This document shows, piece after piece, positions 15,658 through 23,793 of a DNA stretch of 25,042 nt. The position numbers and the translations under genes were made by a program. Origin of the DNA: CAZBWE01 sp964568985 (GTDB lineage Bacteria; Planctomycetota; Phycisphaerae; Sedimentisphaerales; Anaerobacaceae); contig CAZMSP010000019.1 in the NCBI GenBank assembly GCA_964568985.1, positions 1-25,042 of the forward strand, in the 5' to 3' direction. Each line of letters opens with the position of its first letter. The stretch's first letter is position 1. Below the pieces are notes generated by a model that saw only the letters and a list, made by a program, of their open reading frames with translations, was not told the origin of the DNA and searched no databases.

Positions 15658-16149
15658 ATGGATTATGGAATGACATTGGCTTTAGTTGGTGTAGGATTGG
15701 CGGCTTTATTAGCCGGTATCGGCTCGGCTATCGGTATCGGTATTGCTGCAAGAAGTGCCACAGGTGTATTGAGCGAAAAGCCGGAAAGATACGGGCAGGT
15801 GTTTATTATGGTTCTACTGCCTGGTACACAGGGTTTATACGGTTTTTTGGCAGCCTTTATGGCTATGCGCAAACTAAACTTCTTCGGCGGAGCCGGCGTG
15901 CCAGAGTTGACTCTAACGCTTGGATTGGAAGTGCTTGTAGCTTGTTTGCCTATTGCTTTTGCCGGTCTGGTCAGCGCCATTTATCAAGGCAAAGTCTGCG
16001 CAGGCGGCATCTTGATGGCTGCTAAAAGACCCGAAATGGCATTCAAGGCAGGCGTTATATACGCAGTTATGGTGGAACTTTACGCGATGCTTGGCCTGGT
16101 AATAACATTGTTTATCCTGCTGTTCGGTATCACCTGGCCAACTGCTTGA
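15658..16149 (+). CDS. ntpK: V-type ATPase subunit K (c-ring), sodium-site residues kept
   Basis: This 163-residue proteolipid forms the rotor ring. It has four membrane helices arranged as two fused hairpins, the 16-kDa type. Known Na+ ligands of Enterococcus NtpK are Leu61, Thr64, Gln65, Gln110 and Glu139. Here the same motifs give Leu54, Thr57 and Gln58 in LLPGTQGLYGF, Gln110 in AIYQGKV, and Glu140 in VMVELYAMLG. The first hairpin has Gln at the carboxylate position, so there is one ion site per protein. An in-frame TTG at 15652 is possible, but ATG 15658 sits 10 nt after AAGGG and gives the usual start. Confidence 0.95.
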   Translation: MDYGMTLALVGVGLAALLAGIGSAIGIGIAARSATGVLSEKPERYGQVFIMVLLPGTQGLYGFLAAFMAMRKLNFFGGAGVPELTLTLGLEVLVACLPIAFAGLVSAIYQGKVCAGGILMAAKRPEMAFKAGVIYAVMVELYAMLGLVITLFILLFGITWPTA

Positions 16150-16157
16150 TTGTTGAA

Positions 16158-16185
16158 GCGCAATACGCAATACGAGATACGAATT
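16158..16185. repeat. short spacer repeat of CAATACG words
   Basis: The gap before subunit E is made of near-copies: GCAATACGCAATACGAGATACG. It has two to three units of about 8 bases. It forms no strong hairpin. Confidence 0.5.
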
Positions 16186-16773
16186 ATGGAAACTGAAAAG
16201 GTAACAGAAAAAATATTGGCAGACGCCAAAGCCGAGGCACAGAAGATAAAAAGTGCAGCTAAGGAAAAAGAAGCCGCCGAGCAGAAAAAACTCGACGAGC
16301 AGCTCGCTGATTTCAAAAAACAAACTAAAGCCCTCGCCGAAAAGGCCGCAAAAGACGAAATCGCACACACGCTCGCAGCGACAAGAATGGTTCTTGCCAA
16401 ACAGCTCCTCGCTGAGAAAAGAAAAATACTTGACGAAGTCTTCCAGCAGGCGCACCAGCAGCTAAAAAATTTGCCGGACGACCAGTTTCGCAAGCTCATT
16501 ACTAAACTAATGCTCGAATCAGTCGAAACCGGCGAAGAAGAGGTTATCGTTGGTGAAAATGAACATCGAATCGACCAGCAGCTTATTAACAAGGTAAATG
16601 AGCAAATAAGTGCCGGCAAAAAAACTGATTTGAAACTGTCCAGTGAAAAGCAGGACATCGAAGGCGGTTTTATCTTAAGACGCGGCAAGATAAAAACCAA
16701 TGTCACCCTCGATGTACTGCTCAATAACGCCCGAAAAAACCTCGAAATCGATTTGGCAAAAGAAATGTTTTGA
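16186..16773 (+). CDS. ntpE: V-type ATPase subunit E (peripheral stalk)
   Basis: The 195-residue product has a long charged N-terminal helix (about 1-95, rich in Ala, Lys, Glu) and a compact C-terminal domain, as in the E subunit that with G/H makes the stator. The C-terminal block GGFILRRGKIKTNVTLDVLL is the clearest family mark. The frame is open to a TTG at 16150 directly after the subunit K stop, but that would translate the spacer repeat, so ATG 16186 is preferred. The ribosome site is weak, so translational coupling with subunit K may matter. Confidence 0.9.
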   Translation: METEKVTEKILADAKAEAQKIKSAAKEKEAAEQKKLDEQLADFKKQTKALAEKAAKDEIAHTLAATRMVLAKQLLAEKRKILDEVFQQAHQQLKNLPDDQFRKLITKLMLESVETGEEEVIVGENEHRIDQQLINKVNEQISAGKKTDLKLSSEKQDIEGGFILRRGKIKTNVTLDVLLNNARKNLEIDLAKEMF

Positions 16774-16858
16774 ACTTATGTCATTTGAATTTGTTTAGGA
16801 TTTCGAATTTAGATACCTGTCCTCGTGAAAACGGGGATTCGGATTTTGTTGAACTAAA

Positions 16859-17899
16859 ATGGCCCAGGCAATCAAGCAACCTGTCATTGATTTTTATACC
16901 TATCCTCCTGTCGGCGGCGACGACTGGCGATATACGTTCCAGACGGCCCAGGTGCGGGTCCTTGAGATGCAACTGCTGACAAGAGCAACGCTCCTCGATA
17001 TGGCAAATGCCGAAAATTTTGCCCACGCCGCCGACCTGCTATCAGCCACCGAATACGCACTGCCGCCGGGCGGCAAAAGTCCTGACGAGTTGGAAAATCT
17101 CTTGCTCGCTCGCAGATATGCTCTGCGTGAACTGTTCGCAGATTTAATCCTCGATAAACCGCTCGTGCATCTTTTCAAAACGCGGGACGACTTCGCCAAT
17201 CTTCGCCTGGCGCTTCGCAGAACCTTAACCGATAAGCCGTTGGGAGCTGATTACAGCGATGATGGCAATGTCCCGCCGGAGCTCTTTGAACAGGTATTCT
17301 CAGAAGAAGCTCCTGAATCTGCCCAGCTTCCCGATTACCTGCAGCAGGCCGCAGACAAAGCAACCTTGGCCTATTATCAAAATAAAGATGTTCGTCAAAT
17401 CGATTACGTAATCGATAGCTTCCAGGCCCAATACAACCTAAAAACAGCACAAGAGCTGCACAGTATTTTTCTGCTCGGACTTTTCAGAATCCAGATTGAT
17501 TTGACCAACATTCGTACAATGCTTCGTCTTAAATTCACCGAGTCTGAAGACCGTAATGTCTTCTTAAAAGATGGTTTCATTGCGACCGAGCGTATCCTGC
17601 ACGCCCTTGACCTCGGCTACGAATCGATGGCGCCGTTATTTTTTGTAACGCCTTACTATCGTGTCGTTGAAACCGCAGCCGCTTATTTAACTTCGGATAA
17701 ATCTTTCTTAAAAGTCGAGCAGCAATGTGACGAATTCTTAACCGGCTATCTAAAATCAACGCTCGTGATTACCGCCGGCCCCCAGCCGCTCATCGCCTAT
17801 TTATTGATGAAGGAAAACGAAATCCGAAACGTCCGACTAATACTAACAGCCAAAAAGAATTTCCTGGACACAAAACTTATTCTGGACCGTATTTCGTGA
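16859..17899 (+). CDS. ntpC: V-type ATPase subunit C (central stalk socket)
   Basis: The 346-residue protein is the all-helical socket subunit linking rotor shaft and K ring. The family pattern is visible in RATLLDMANAENFAHAADLLSATEYA near residues 41-66 and the repeated LRLALRR / IRTMLRLK segments, ending in LLMKENEIRNVRLILTAKKN, the usual C-terminal block with its ExxxxR helix. The 85-base spacer before it holds another repeat-like stretch (TTTGTTTAGGATTTCGAATTT, then CCTGTCCTCGTGAAAACGGGG). The gene follows subunit E as in all ntp-type operons. Length is normal for the family. Confidence 0.9.
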   Translation: MAQAIKQPVIDFYTYPPVGGDDWRYTFQTAQVRVLEMQLLTRATLLDMANAENFAHAADLLSATEYALPPGGKSPDELENLLLARRYALRELFADLILDKPLVHLFKTRDDFANLRLALRRTLTDKPLGADYSDDGNVPPELFEQVFSEEAPESAQLPDYLQQAADKATLAYYQNKDVRQIDYVIDSFQAQYNLKTAQELHSIFLLGLFRIQIDLTNIRTMLRLKFTESEDRNVFLKDGFIATERILHALDLGYESMAPLFFVTPYYRVVETAAAYLTSDKSFLKVEQQCDEFLTGYLKSTLVITAGPQPLIAYLLMKENEIRNVRLILTAKKNFLDTKLILDRIS

Positions 17900-17910
17900 C
17901 ACGAGGCACG

Positions 17911-17977
17911 CTTGCCCGCCGTAGCTTCCACCCTCCGCAGCAAAGCTACTACGGAGGACGGGGTCAGCGAAGGCGGG
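17911..17977. repeat. nested palindromic spacer repeat (CCCGCC...GGCGGG)
   Basis: Three sets of arms nest or interleave: CCCGCC (17915-17920) with GGCGGG (17972-17977), GTAGCTT (17921-17927) with AAGCTAC (17943-17949), and CCTCCG (17932-17937) with CGGAGG (17952-17957). Related words (TTGTCCGCCG, GCGAAGG, GGCGG) recur at 24695-24830 and near 20528-20548. Confidence 0.65.
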
Positions 17978-17995
17978 AGCGATGAGAGATGAATT

Positions 17996-18319
17996 ATGGA
18001 AGGTAAAATCGCAGTTTTAGGTGCTTCCGATTTTGTAATGCCGTTCTCTGCCCTTGGAGTAGATACGTTCGCAACAGGTCGGATTCGTGACGAAATTGCT
18101 GAGAATGCTAAGAAGCTCATAGAAGCTAAATACGCCCTTGTCATCGTTGCCGAAAATATTGCTCCTGACGTCGAGCAATTCTTCTCGGATTATGAGGATT
18201 TGCCGACCCCCTGTATTATCGTTGTGCCCTTTACAACCGAACCATCGGGCGTCGCCACAAAGACTCTGGCAGAAACTCTTAAAATAGCTACAGGCATAAA
18301 TATCTTAAAAAATAGTTAG
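17996..18319 (+). CDS. ntpG: V-type ATPase subunit F (rotor)
   Basis: This small 107-residue subunit binds the rotor shaft. It has the usual alternating alpha/beta fold: KIAVLGASDFVMPFSALGVDTF at the start, then YALVIVAENIA (residues about 46-56), and PTPCIIVVPFTTEPSG near 70-85. Length matches the family (about 100-110). It lies between subunits C and A, and its stop is 8 bases before the subunit A start. Confidence 0.9.
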   Translation: MEGKIAVLGASDFVMPFSALGVDTFATGRIRDEIAENAKKLIEAKYALVIVAENIAPDVEQFFSDYEDLPTPCIIVVPFTTEPSGVATKTLAETLKIATGINILKNS

Positions 18320-18327
18320 GAAAAAGT

Positions 18328-20106
18328 ATGAGCAAAACAAAACAAGGCAGAATTGTCAAAGTCGCCGGCCCCGTCGTTGTTGCCGAAGGCATGGCCGGTG
18401 CCCGAATGTATGACGTCGTTCGCGTCAGCGAGCTTGCCATTATTGGTGAAATCGTGGAGCTGCACGAGGACTTGGCCTCAATTCAGGTCTACGAGGAGAC
18501 CACCGGCATAGGCCCGGGCGAACCCGTCGTCGATACCCAGGCCCCCTTGAGCGTTGAATTAGGACCGGGACTTATCGAGAGTATCTACGACGGTATTCAA
18601 AGGCCGTTGGATTCTCTCGTAAAAGTCGAAGGCGAATATATGAGCAGAGGCAGCACCCTGCCGGGTCTGAACAGAGAAAAGAAATGGCATTTCAAACCTA
18701 CTGTAAAAGATGGAAAAAAGGTCGCCCCCGGTGACATCATCGGCGAGGTTCAGGAAACCTCCCAGTTCGTGCACAAAATTATGGTCCCCTTCGGCGTCCA
18801 GGGCACTATCCGAAAACTATCTGAAGGCGATTTCTCAGTTGATGAAACTATTGGCGTTTGTGTCTCCGCCGATGGCGCTGAAACCCAGCTAAAACTAATG
18901 CAGGTTTGTCCCGTCCGCAGTCCCAGGGACATAAAAAGGCGCCTTGCCCCGGAAAAAGTTCTCGTTACAGGCCAGCGGGTCATTGACACATTCTTTCCCG
19001 TCGCCAAAGGAGGCACCGCCTGTGTCCCGGGTCCTTTCGGCTCAGGCAAAACCGTTGTTCAGCACCAGTTGGCAAAGTGGGTTGATGCCGACATTGTTGT
19101 TTACGTCGGCTGTGGCGAACGCGGAAACGAAATGACCGACGTCCTGATGGAATTCCCCGAATTGAAAGACCCTCGCAGCGGCGAGCCTTTAATGAAACGC
19201 TCCGTACTTATCGCCAACACATCCAATATGCCCGTTGCTGCAAGAGAGGCCTCCGTTTATACCGGCATCACCATCGCCGAATACTTCCGCGATATGGGCT
19301 ATGTCGTCGCCCTTATGGCCGACAGCACCAGCCGTTGGGCTGAAGCGATGCGGGAGATTTCCACGCGTCTGGAGGAAATGCCCGCCGAGGAAGGCTATCC
19401 TGCTTATCTCGCTGCTCGAATCGCCTCTTTTTACGAACGGGCAGGCAGGGTCGAATGTATCGGCTCTCCAGAACGCGAGGGTGATTTATCGATTATCGGT
19501 GCGGTAAGCCCGCCAGGCGGCGATTTATCTGATTCCGTCGTCCAGGCAACTCTGCACGTCGTAAAGGTCTTCTGGTCGCTAAAAGGCGAGCTTGCATACC
19601 AGCGCCACTTCCCTGCCATTGATTGGCTGACCTCGTATTCTTTCTACAAGCAATATCTCAAGGGCTGCTTCGAGGATAAAGACAAGGGCGTGGAAATGGA
19701 GCAGTTAGCCGCTGAGGCGATGGGGCTCTTGGAGGAGGAATCGAATCTGCTTGAGATTGTTCGCCTCGTTGGTGCCGAGGCATTATCACCGAGAGACAGA
19801 TTAGCACTTGAGACCGCAAGGTCAATCCGGGAAGACTATCTGCACCAGAACGCCTTTCATGAGGTCGATACATTTACTCCGATGGACAAGCAGTACGAGA
19901 TGTTAAAGACCGTTTTGCACTTTCACAAGCAGGCCCTTGCCGCCGTCGATGCCGGTGCCGAGACCTCTGATATATTTAAGCTCACTGTCCGCGAGGAAAT
20001 CGCAAGGGCAAGTTATATCCCGAAGGAGAACATAGACCAGCTTGTAAAAATAAGAGAGACTATCGATACCCAGATGAAACAGTTGCAGGTTCCAAAAACC
20101 GTTTAA
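18328..20106 (+). CDS. ntpA: V-type ATPase catalytic subunit A
   Basis: The 592-residue subunit hydrolyses or makes ATP at the A/B interface. The P-loop GPFGSGKT is at 235-242, and GCGERGNEM, MADSTSRWAEAMREIS (with the conserved Arg), YPAYLAARIASFYERAG and GAVSPPGGDLSD follow in order. The A-type insertion (bulge domain, about 115-190) is present, which separates it from F-type beta subunits. AGGA lies 6 nt before the ATG. GC content is clearly higher than in the cassette that follows. In normal operons subunit B would follow at once. Here a repeat block and a restriction-type cassette intervene. Confidence 0.97.
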   Translation: MSKTKQGRIVKVAGPVVVAEGMAGARMYDVVRVSELAIIGEIVELHEDLASIQVYEETTGIGPGEPVVDTQAPLSVELGPGLIESIYDGIQRPLDSLVKVEGEYMSRGSTLPGLNREKKWHFKPTVKDGKKVAPGDIIGEVQETSQFVHKIMVPFGVQGTIRKLSEGDFSVDETIGVCVSADGAETQLKLMQVCPVRSPRDIKRRLAPEKVLVTGQRVIDTFFPVAKGGTACVPGPFGSGKTVVQHQLAKWVDADIVVYVGCGERGNEMTDVLMEFPELKDPRSGEPLMKRSVLIANTSNMPVAAREASVYTGITIAEYFRDMGYVVALMADSTSRWAEAMREISTRLEEMPAEEGYPAYLAARIASFYERAGRVECIGSPEREGDLSIIGAVSPPGGDLSDSVVQATLHVVKVFWSLKGELAYQRHFPAIDWLTSYSFYKQYLKGCFEDKDKGVEMEQLAAEAMGLLEEESNLLEIVRLVGAEALSPRDRLALETARSIREDYLHQNAFHEVDTFTPMDKQYEMLKTVLHFHKQALAAVDAGAETSDIFKLTVREEIARASYIPKENIDQLVKIRETIDTQMKQLQVPKTV

Positions 20107-20109
20107 TCG

Positions 20110-20353
20110 TTTAGCCCCCAGGCCTGTCCTGAGCGCATTTATACTGAGCGCAGTCGAAGTAGTCGAAGGATTTATTGCGGGGTTGCCTGCCCTCCATAGC
20201 CCAAAGGGCGTCGGAGGGTTATATTTAGCCCCCAGGCCTGTCCTGAGCGCATTTATACTGAGCGCAGTCGAAGTAGTCGAAGGATTTATTGCGGGGTTGC
20301 CTGCCCTCCATAGCCCAAAGGGCGTCGGAGGGTTATATTTAGCCCCCAGGCCT
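20110..20353. repeat. two perfect 114-bp tandem copies plus a partial third
   Basis: Copy 1 is 20110-20223 and copy 2 is 20224-20337. Base-by-base reading finds no difference. A third copy starts at 20338 but breaks off after TTTAGCCCCCAGGCCTG. Each unit begins TTTAGCCCCCAGG, contains CCTGTCCTGAGCGC, CTGAGCGCAGTCGAAGTAGTCGAAGG without the spaces, and ends with a GCCTGCCCTCC / GGGCGTCGGAGGG part. Because 114 divides by 3, any reading frame passes through in frame, which explains a long minus-strand shadow frame here. Confidence 0.9.
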
Positions 20354-20624
20354 GCCTGGGGGGTCATTACCCGCAATTTATTGCGTGGTCGGAAATGTAT
20401 ATGTAGAATGGGCACTGCCCACCAATAATTATGCGAAAAATGGGTCTTTAAGGTGCCAAAATGGCAATCTCGAAATCGTTTAGCCCCCAGGTTTATCCTG
20501 GGGGGTACCTGCCCCTGCATGCATTAGCTTGTGCCAGCGAAGGCGGGTAGCAGGGGTCTCCGGATTATACGCAGGTTTTTGATGCCAAAAAATTTGGAGA
20601 AGAAATGACAAGGGGAATGAGATA
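20338..20624. repeat. further palindromic repeats before the methylase gene
   Basis: The rest of the 518-base gap after ntpA has no gene. It holds CCCCCAGG (20343-20350) with CCTGGGGG (20355-20362), TGGGC (20409-20413) with GCCCA (20417-20421), a second CCCCCAGG (20484-20491) with CCTGGGGG (20497-20504), and CCCCTG (20512-20517) with CAGGGG (20551-20556). None is followed by a T run, so none is a convincing terminator. The last 60 bases lead into the methylase ribosome site. Confidence 0.75.
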
Positions 20625-22421
20625 ATGGCTAAATCAACCAATAAAGTCGAAGAATCGGTATTTCAACGCAACATTAAAGGCGGAATCAACGAAAAAATAA
20701 TCTCCTTTAATGAAAACCAAACAAGAATAACCTACCATTGCAAACGAGATTATTCAACCAGTTTTAAAAACCCTGAAGAAACGGTAAGAGCATCGTATTT
20801 TGTTGAACTTGTTCTTGATTACGCATACCCCAAAACAAGAATTGATATTGAAGTAACGGTTCCAAGAAGAAAGCCCGAAGATCGAGCCGATATCATAGTT
20901 TATGAAGACAACGAATGCAAAAAGCCGTTTCTGGCGGTTGAATGCAAAAAAGACGGTATAACAGATGCTGAATTCAAACAGGCAATTGAACAGGTTTTTG
21001 GGAACGCTAACAGCATTCGAGCTAAATATGCTTCTGTCGTCGCGGGAAATACACGTACTACTTTTGATGTTGCTGGATTTAAGCCCAGCGAACGGGAAAA
21101 AAATGTTATTGCAGATATTCCCAAGAAATATGGAAAAGCCCCTAAATATAAATTCATCAAAGGTGACCCTGAAAAAGACTTAAAAATTGTCTCCAGAGAA
21201 GAGCTTATCAAAGCTCTGGAAAAATGTCACGATACCGTTTGGCAAGGCGGCAAACTGGCACCGACCACTGCCTTTGATGAAGTTTCCAAACTGCTCTTTT
21301 GCAAACTGCGAGATGAAAAATATAAACCTGAAGGTGAAATCTACGATTTTCAAATTGGCACTAATGAAACTGCTGACGAAGTTTATAAACGAATCAATGC
21401 GATATACCAAAAAGCAAAAAAGGAAGATGAAGACGTTTTCCGTGAAGATATCCGCTTAGAACCACGCATTGTTTACACAGTAGTTGAACACTTGCAGGAA
21501 TTGGCGATTAACAAAATTGACCTTGATACTAAAGGCATCGCCTTTGAGCGATTCATGCAGGATTTTTTTAGGGGTAAAATGGGGCAGTTTTTTACGCCCC
21601 GACCCATTGTCGATTTTGCAGTTCAGATGGTGAATCCTAATTTTGACCACAAGGTGATCGATCCCGCTTGTGGAAGCGGCGGTTTTTTACTGCACGCTTT
21701 GGACTATGTCAGAATTAATGTTGAAAAAAAATATGAAAAATCACAAGCAAAAGAAATTTGGCATGAGTTTGCAAAGGGGAAACTATATGGTATCGAAATC
21801 AATGACCAGATTGCACGCGTTTGTAAAATGAATATGATTATTCATGATGATGGGCATACCAATGTAATTAGCACAGACAGTCTTGAAGCTTTTAATTACA
21901 TACAAAACATTAAACAGGATTTCAAAGCAGGTGAATTTGACCTGCTGCTCACCAATCCGCCTTTTGGTGCTACGGTGAAATCAACCGAAAAAGATTATTT
22001 GAAAACTTATGAACTGGGTAAAATCAATGGCAAGGAGCGCACCAATCAAAAAACTGAAATTCTCTTTATTGAGCGCTGTATTCAGTTTGTAAAACCCGGA
22101 ATAGGCAAAATAGCCATTGTTTTGCCTGATGGTATTTTAACCAACTCATCCCTGCAATATGTGCGTGATTTTATCATGGAACACACCCAAATTCAGGCGG
22201 TGATTTCATTGCCTCAAACTGCATTTACCCATTTTGGAGCCGGCGTGAAATCTTCGGTGGTTTTTCTGCGGCGCAAAGGTAAGGATGAACAGTTGGGCGA
22301 TCACCCTATTTTTATGGCGATTGCTGATTATATCGGCTATGACGCTACGGGACGAGACATCCCACAAAATGATTTGCCTGAAATATTGAAACGCTACAGA
22401 AAATTTGAAAAAGGATCGTGA
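20625..22421 (+). CDS. nuclease-like domain fused to type I-like adenine methyltransferase
   Basis: This 598-residue protein joins two parts. The N-terminal part (about 50-150) looks like an HsdR_N / PD-(D/E)XK nuclease fold: ADIIVYED with Asp89, then LAVECKK with Glu106 and Lys108, then QAIEQVFGNANS. The catalytic residues are intact. The C-terminal part is an HsdM-like N6-adenine methyltransferase: GQFFTPRPIVDF (320-331), SAM motif DPACGSGGFLLHAL (346-359), GIEINDQIARVC, catalytic TNPPFG (443-448), and the later FVKPGIGKIAIVLPDGILTNSS. It should methylate a site chosen by the next gene product, and may also cut DNA. AGGGG lies 9 nt upstream. The gene is AT-richer than the ATPase genes, suggesting transfer. 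Alternatively it is a plain HsdM whose extra domain is only structural. Confidence 0.85.
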   Translation: MAKSTNKVEESVFQRNIKGGINEKIISFNENQTRITYHCKRDYSTSFKNPEETVRASYFVELVLDYAYPKTRIDIEVTVPRRKPEDRADIIVYEDNECKKPFLAVECKKDGITDAEFKQAIEQVFGNANSIRAKYASVVAGNTRTTFDVAGFKPSEREKNVIADIPKKYGKAPKYKFIKGDPEKDLKIVSREELIKALEKCHDTVWQGGKLAPTTAFDEVSKLLFCKLRDEKYKPEGEIYDFQIGTNETADEVYKRINAIYQKAKKEDEDVFREDIRLEPRIVYTVVEHLQELAINKIDLDTKGIAFERFMQDFFRGKMGQFFTPRPIVDFAVQMVNPNFDHKVIDPACGSGGFLLHALDYVRINVEKKYEKSQAKEIWHEFAKGKLYGIEINDQIARVCKMNMIIHDDGHTNVISTDSLEAFNYIQNIKQDFKAGEFDLLLTNPPFGATVKSTEKDYLKTYELGKINGKERTNQKTEILFIERCIQFVKPGIGKIAIVLPDGILTNSSLQYVRDFIMEHTQIQAVISLPQTAFTHFGAGVKSSVVFLRRKGKDEQLGDHPIFMAIADYIGYDATGRDIPQNDLPEILKRYRKFEKGS

Positions 22422-23788
22422 TGGAAGTTTTTACGATACAAAAAGAGGATATACACGGTAGATTAGATTGCTTTTACTATCAACCTGAGTATACCCTTTT
22501 AGAAAAAAGCGTTGTTGCTAAAACTGATAAAACCTTAGGGGATTATATAATTGAAATTGCGGGTGGAGCTACTCCCAAAATAGAAGATAGTGATAAATAC
22601 TATACAGATGATCCAAACATAGGTATTCCCTTTCTTCGTGTGCAAAATGTTAGCCCCGAAGGATTAAAATTATATGACATAAAGTATATTACACCATTTA
22701 CGCATAATAATCTTTTGAAAAGAAGCCAAGTTAATGAGAATAATTTGATTACAAAAATTACAGGCGTAGGTCGGATGGCGGTTTCATCAGTTGCCCCCAA
22801 AGGATTCAAGGGAAATATTAATCAACATTTAGTTATGATTAAAACTAAAGGTTATGAAACCAGCAAAATATTGGCAACTTTTCTAAATACAGATATTGGG
22901 GAAAAATTAGCCAAAAGACGTTCTACTGGTGGAACTCGACCAGCTCTTGATTATCAGGCCTTAAAAACCATTCCAATTATTTACAAACCTGAAATTGCAA
23001 AAATAATGGACGACGCCCATTCCAAGAAAAAACAGAATGAAGAAGAAGCGGATAGGTTACTTAATTCCTATTCAGAATTGATTAATGAATTTATTGATAT
23101 TGATTTAAGTACATCCGCACAAAGAAAGATTTTCACAGTCGACTTTGACAAATTAAAAGGTGCATTAAATCCAGAGCGCTATGCAAACAAGCTTTCATTA
23201 GATAGCAATTTTTCATGGATTAAGGTTAAGAATGTTGGCGATGTTATACGTGATAGCTTTACGCCGGCTCGCTCTAACCCCGAAGATGAGTATGGATTGA
23301 TTAGGATTGATGATTTAGAAAATAATCCACAAGATACAATAATAAGGAACGTTCAAGGAAAAGAAGTAAACGGAATAATTTTAAAAGTTCAAGAGAATGA
23401 TATATTGGTTGCTCGACTCGGACCAACGTTAGAAAATAAGAAAACAGTAATTGTCTCAAATTATCATAGAGATTTAATTGCATCAAATGAATTTATTTGC
23501 CTTAGATGTAATGAGAATATTAATCCTGTTTTTGTCTTAGTTTTTTTGAAAACAGATTTCTATAAAAATCTGATGATACAAAAATCTCGCGGCGCTACAC
23601 CGAGCAGAAGACGCCTCTCACACGAAGACTTTGCGGAACTGTCCTTTCCTGATATTGACAAGCCAATTCAAGATGAAATTGCGAACAAGTTTATTGAAAT
23701 TATTGTGAAAGCAAAAAATCTGAAAAAAGAGGCCATTGAAACATTAGAAAAAGCCAAAAAAGAAGTAGAAAAGATATTGTTTGAATAA
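22421..23788 (+). CDS. HsdS-like DNA specificity subunit, two recognition domains
   Basis: The 455-residue protein selects the DNA site. It has two target-recognition halves, each ending in a helical spacer. The first half has LGDYIIEIAGGATPK and IPFLRVQNVSPEGLKL, then GNINQHLVMIK, ending in a charged helix (KKKQNEEEADRLL, about 200-225). The second half has WIKVKNVGDVI, YGLIRIDDLENN and VARLGPT, ending in a long Lys/Glu helix (about 425-455). This layout is that of type I HsdS and of the B subunits of type IIB systems. The methylase stop and this ATG share one base (TGATG), with AAGGA close upstream, so translation is coupled. An in-frame GTG at 22418 is an alternative start. Confidence 0.85.
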   Translation: MEVFTIQKEDIHGRLDCFYYQPEYTLLEKSVVAKTDKTLGDYIIEIAGGATPKIEDSDKYYTDDPNIGIPFLRVQNVSPEGLKLYDIKYITPFTHNNLLKRSQVNENNLITKITGVGRMAVSSVAPKGFKGNINQHLVMIKTKGYETSKILATFLNTDIGEKLAKRRSTGGTRPALDYQALKTIPIIYKPEIAKIMDDAHSKKKQNEEEADRLLNSYSELINEFIDIDLSTSAQRKIFTVDFDKLKGALNPERYANKLSLDSNFSWIKVKNVGDVIRDSFTPARSNPEDEYGLIRIDDLENNPQDTIIRNVQGKEVNGIILKVQENDILVARLGPTLENKKTVIVSNYHRDLIASNEFICLRCNENINPVFVLVFLKTDFYKNLMIQKSRGATPSRRRLSHEDFAELSFPDIDKPIQDEIANKFIEIIVKAKNLKKEAIETLEKAKKEVEKILFE

Positions 23789-23793
23789 CAACT

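Noticed and set aside
16080..16724. Minus-strand open frame of 214 codons
   Set aside because: It is antisense to subunits K and E. The Ser/Phe/Cys-rich product mirrors the Lys/Glu/Ala-rich subunit E.
20110..20353. Possible CRISPR array
   Set aside because: The repeats are 114 bases long, directly abutting, with no spacers between them and no cas gene near.
20343..20504. Terminators between ntpA and the methylase
   Set aside because: Both CCCCCAGG/CCTGGGGG hairpins lack a following T run (GTCATT and GTACCT follow), so they are treated as repeats.
19903..20520. Minus-strand open frame of 205 codons with two identical 38-residue repeats
   Set aside because: It is produced by the 114-bp tandem repeat (multiple of three) joined to the antisense of ntpA. 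It has no ribosome site or known domain.
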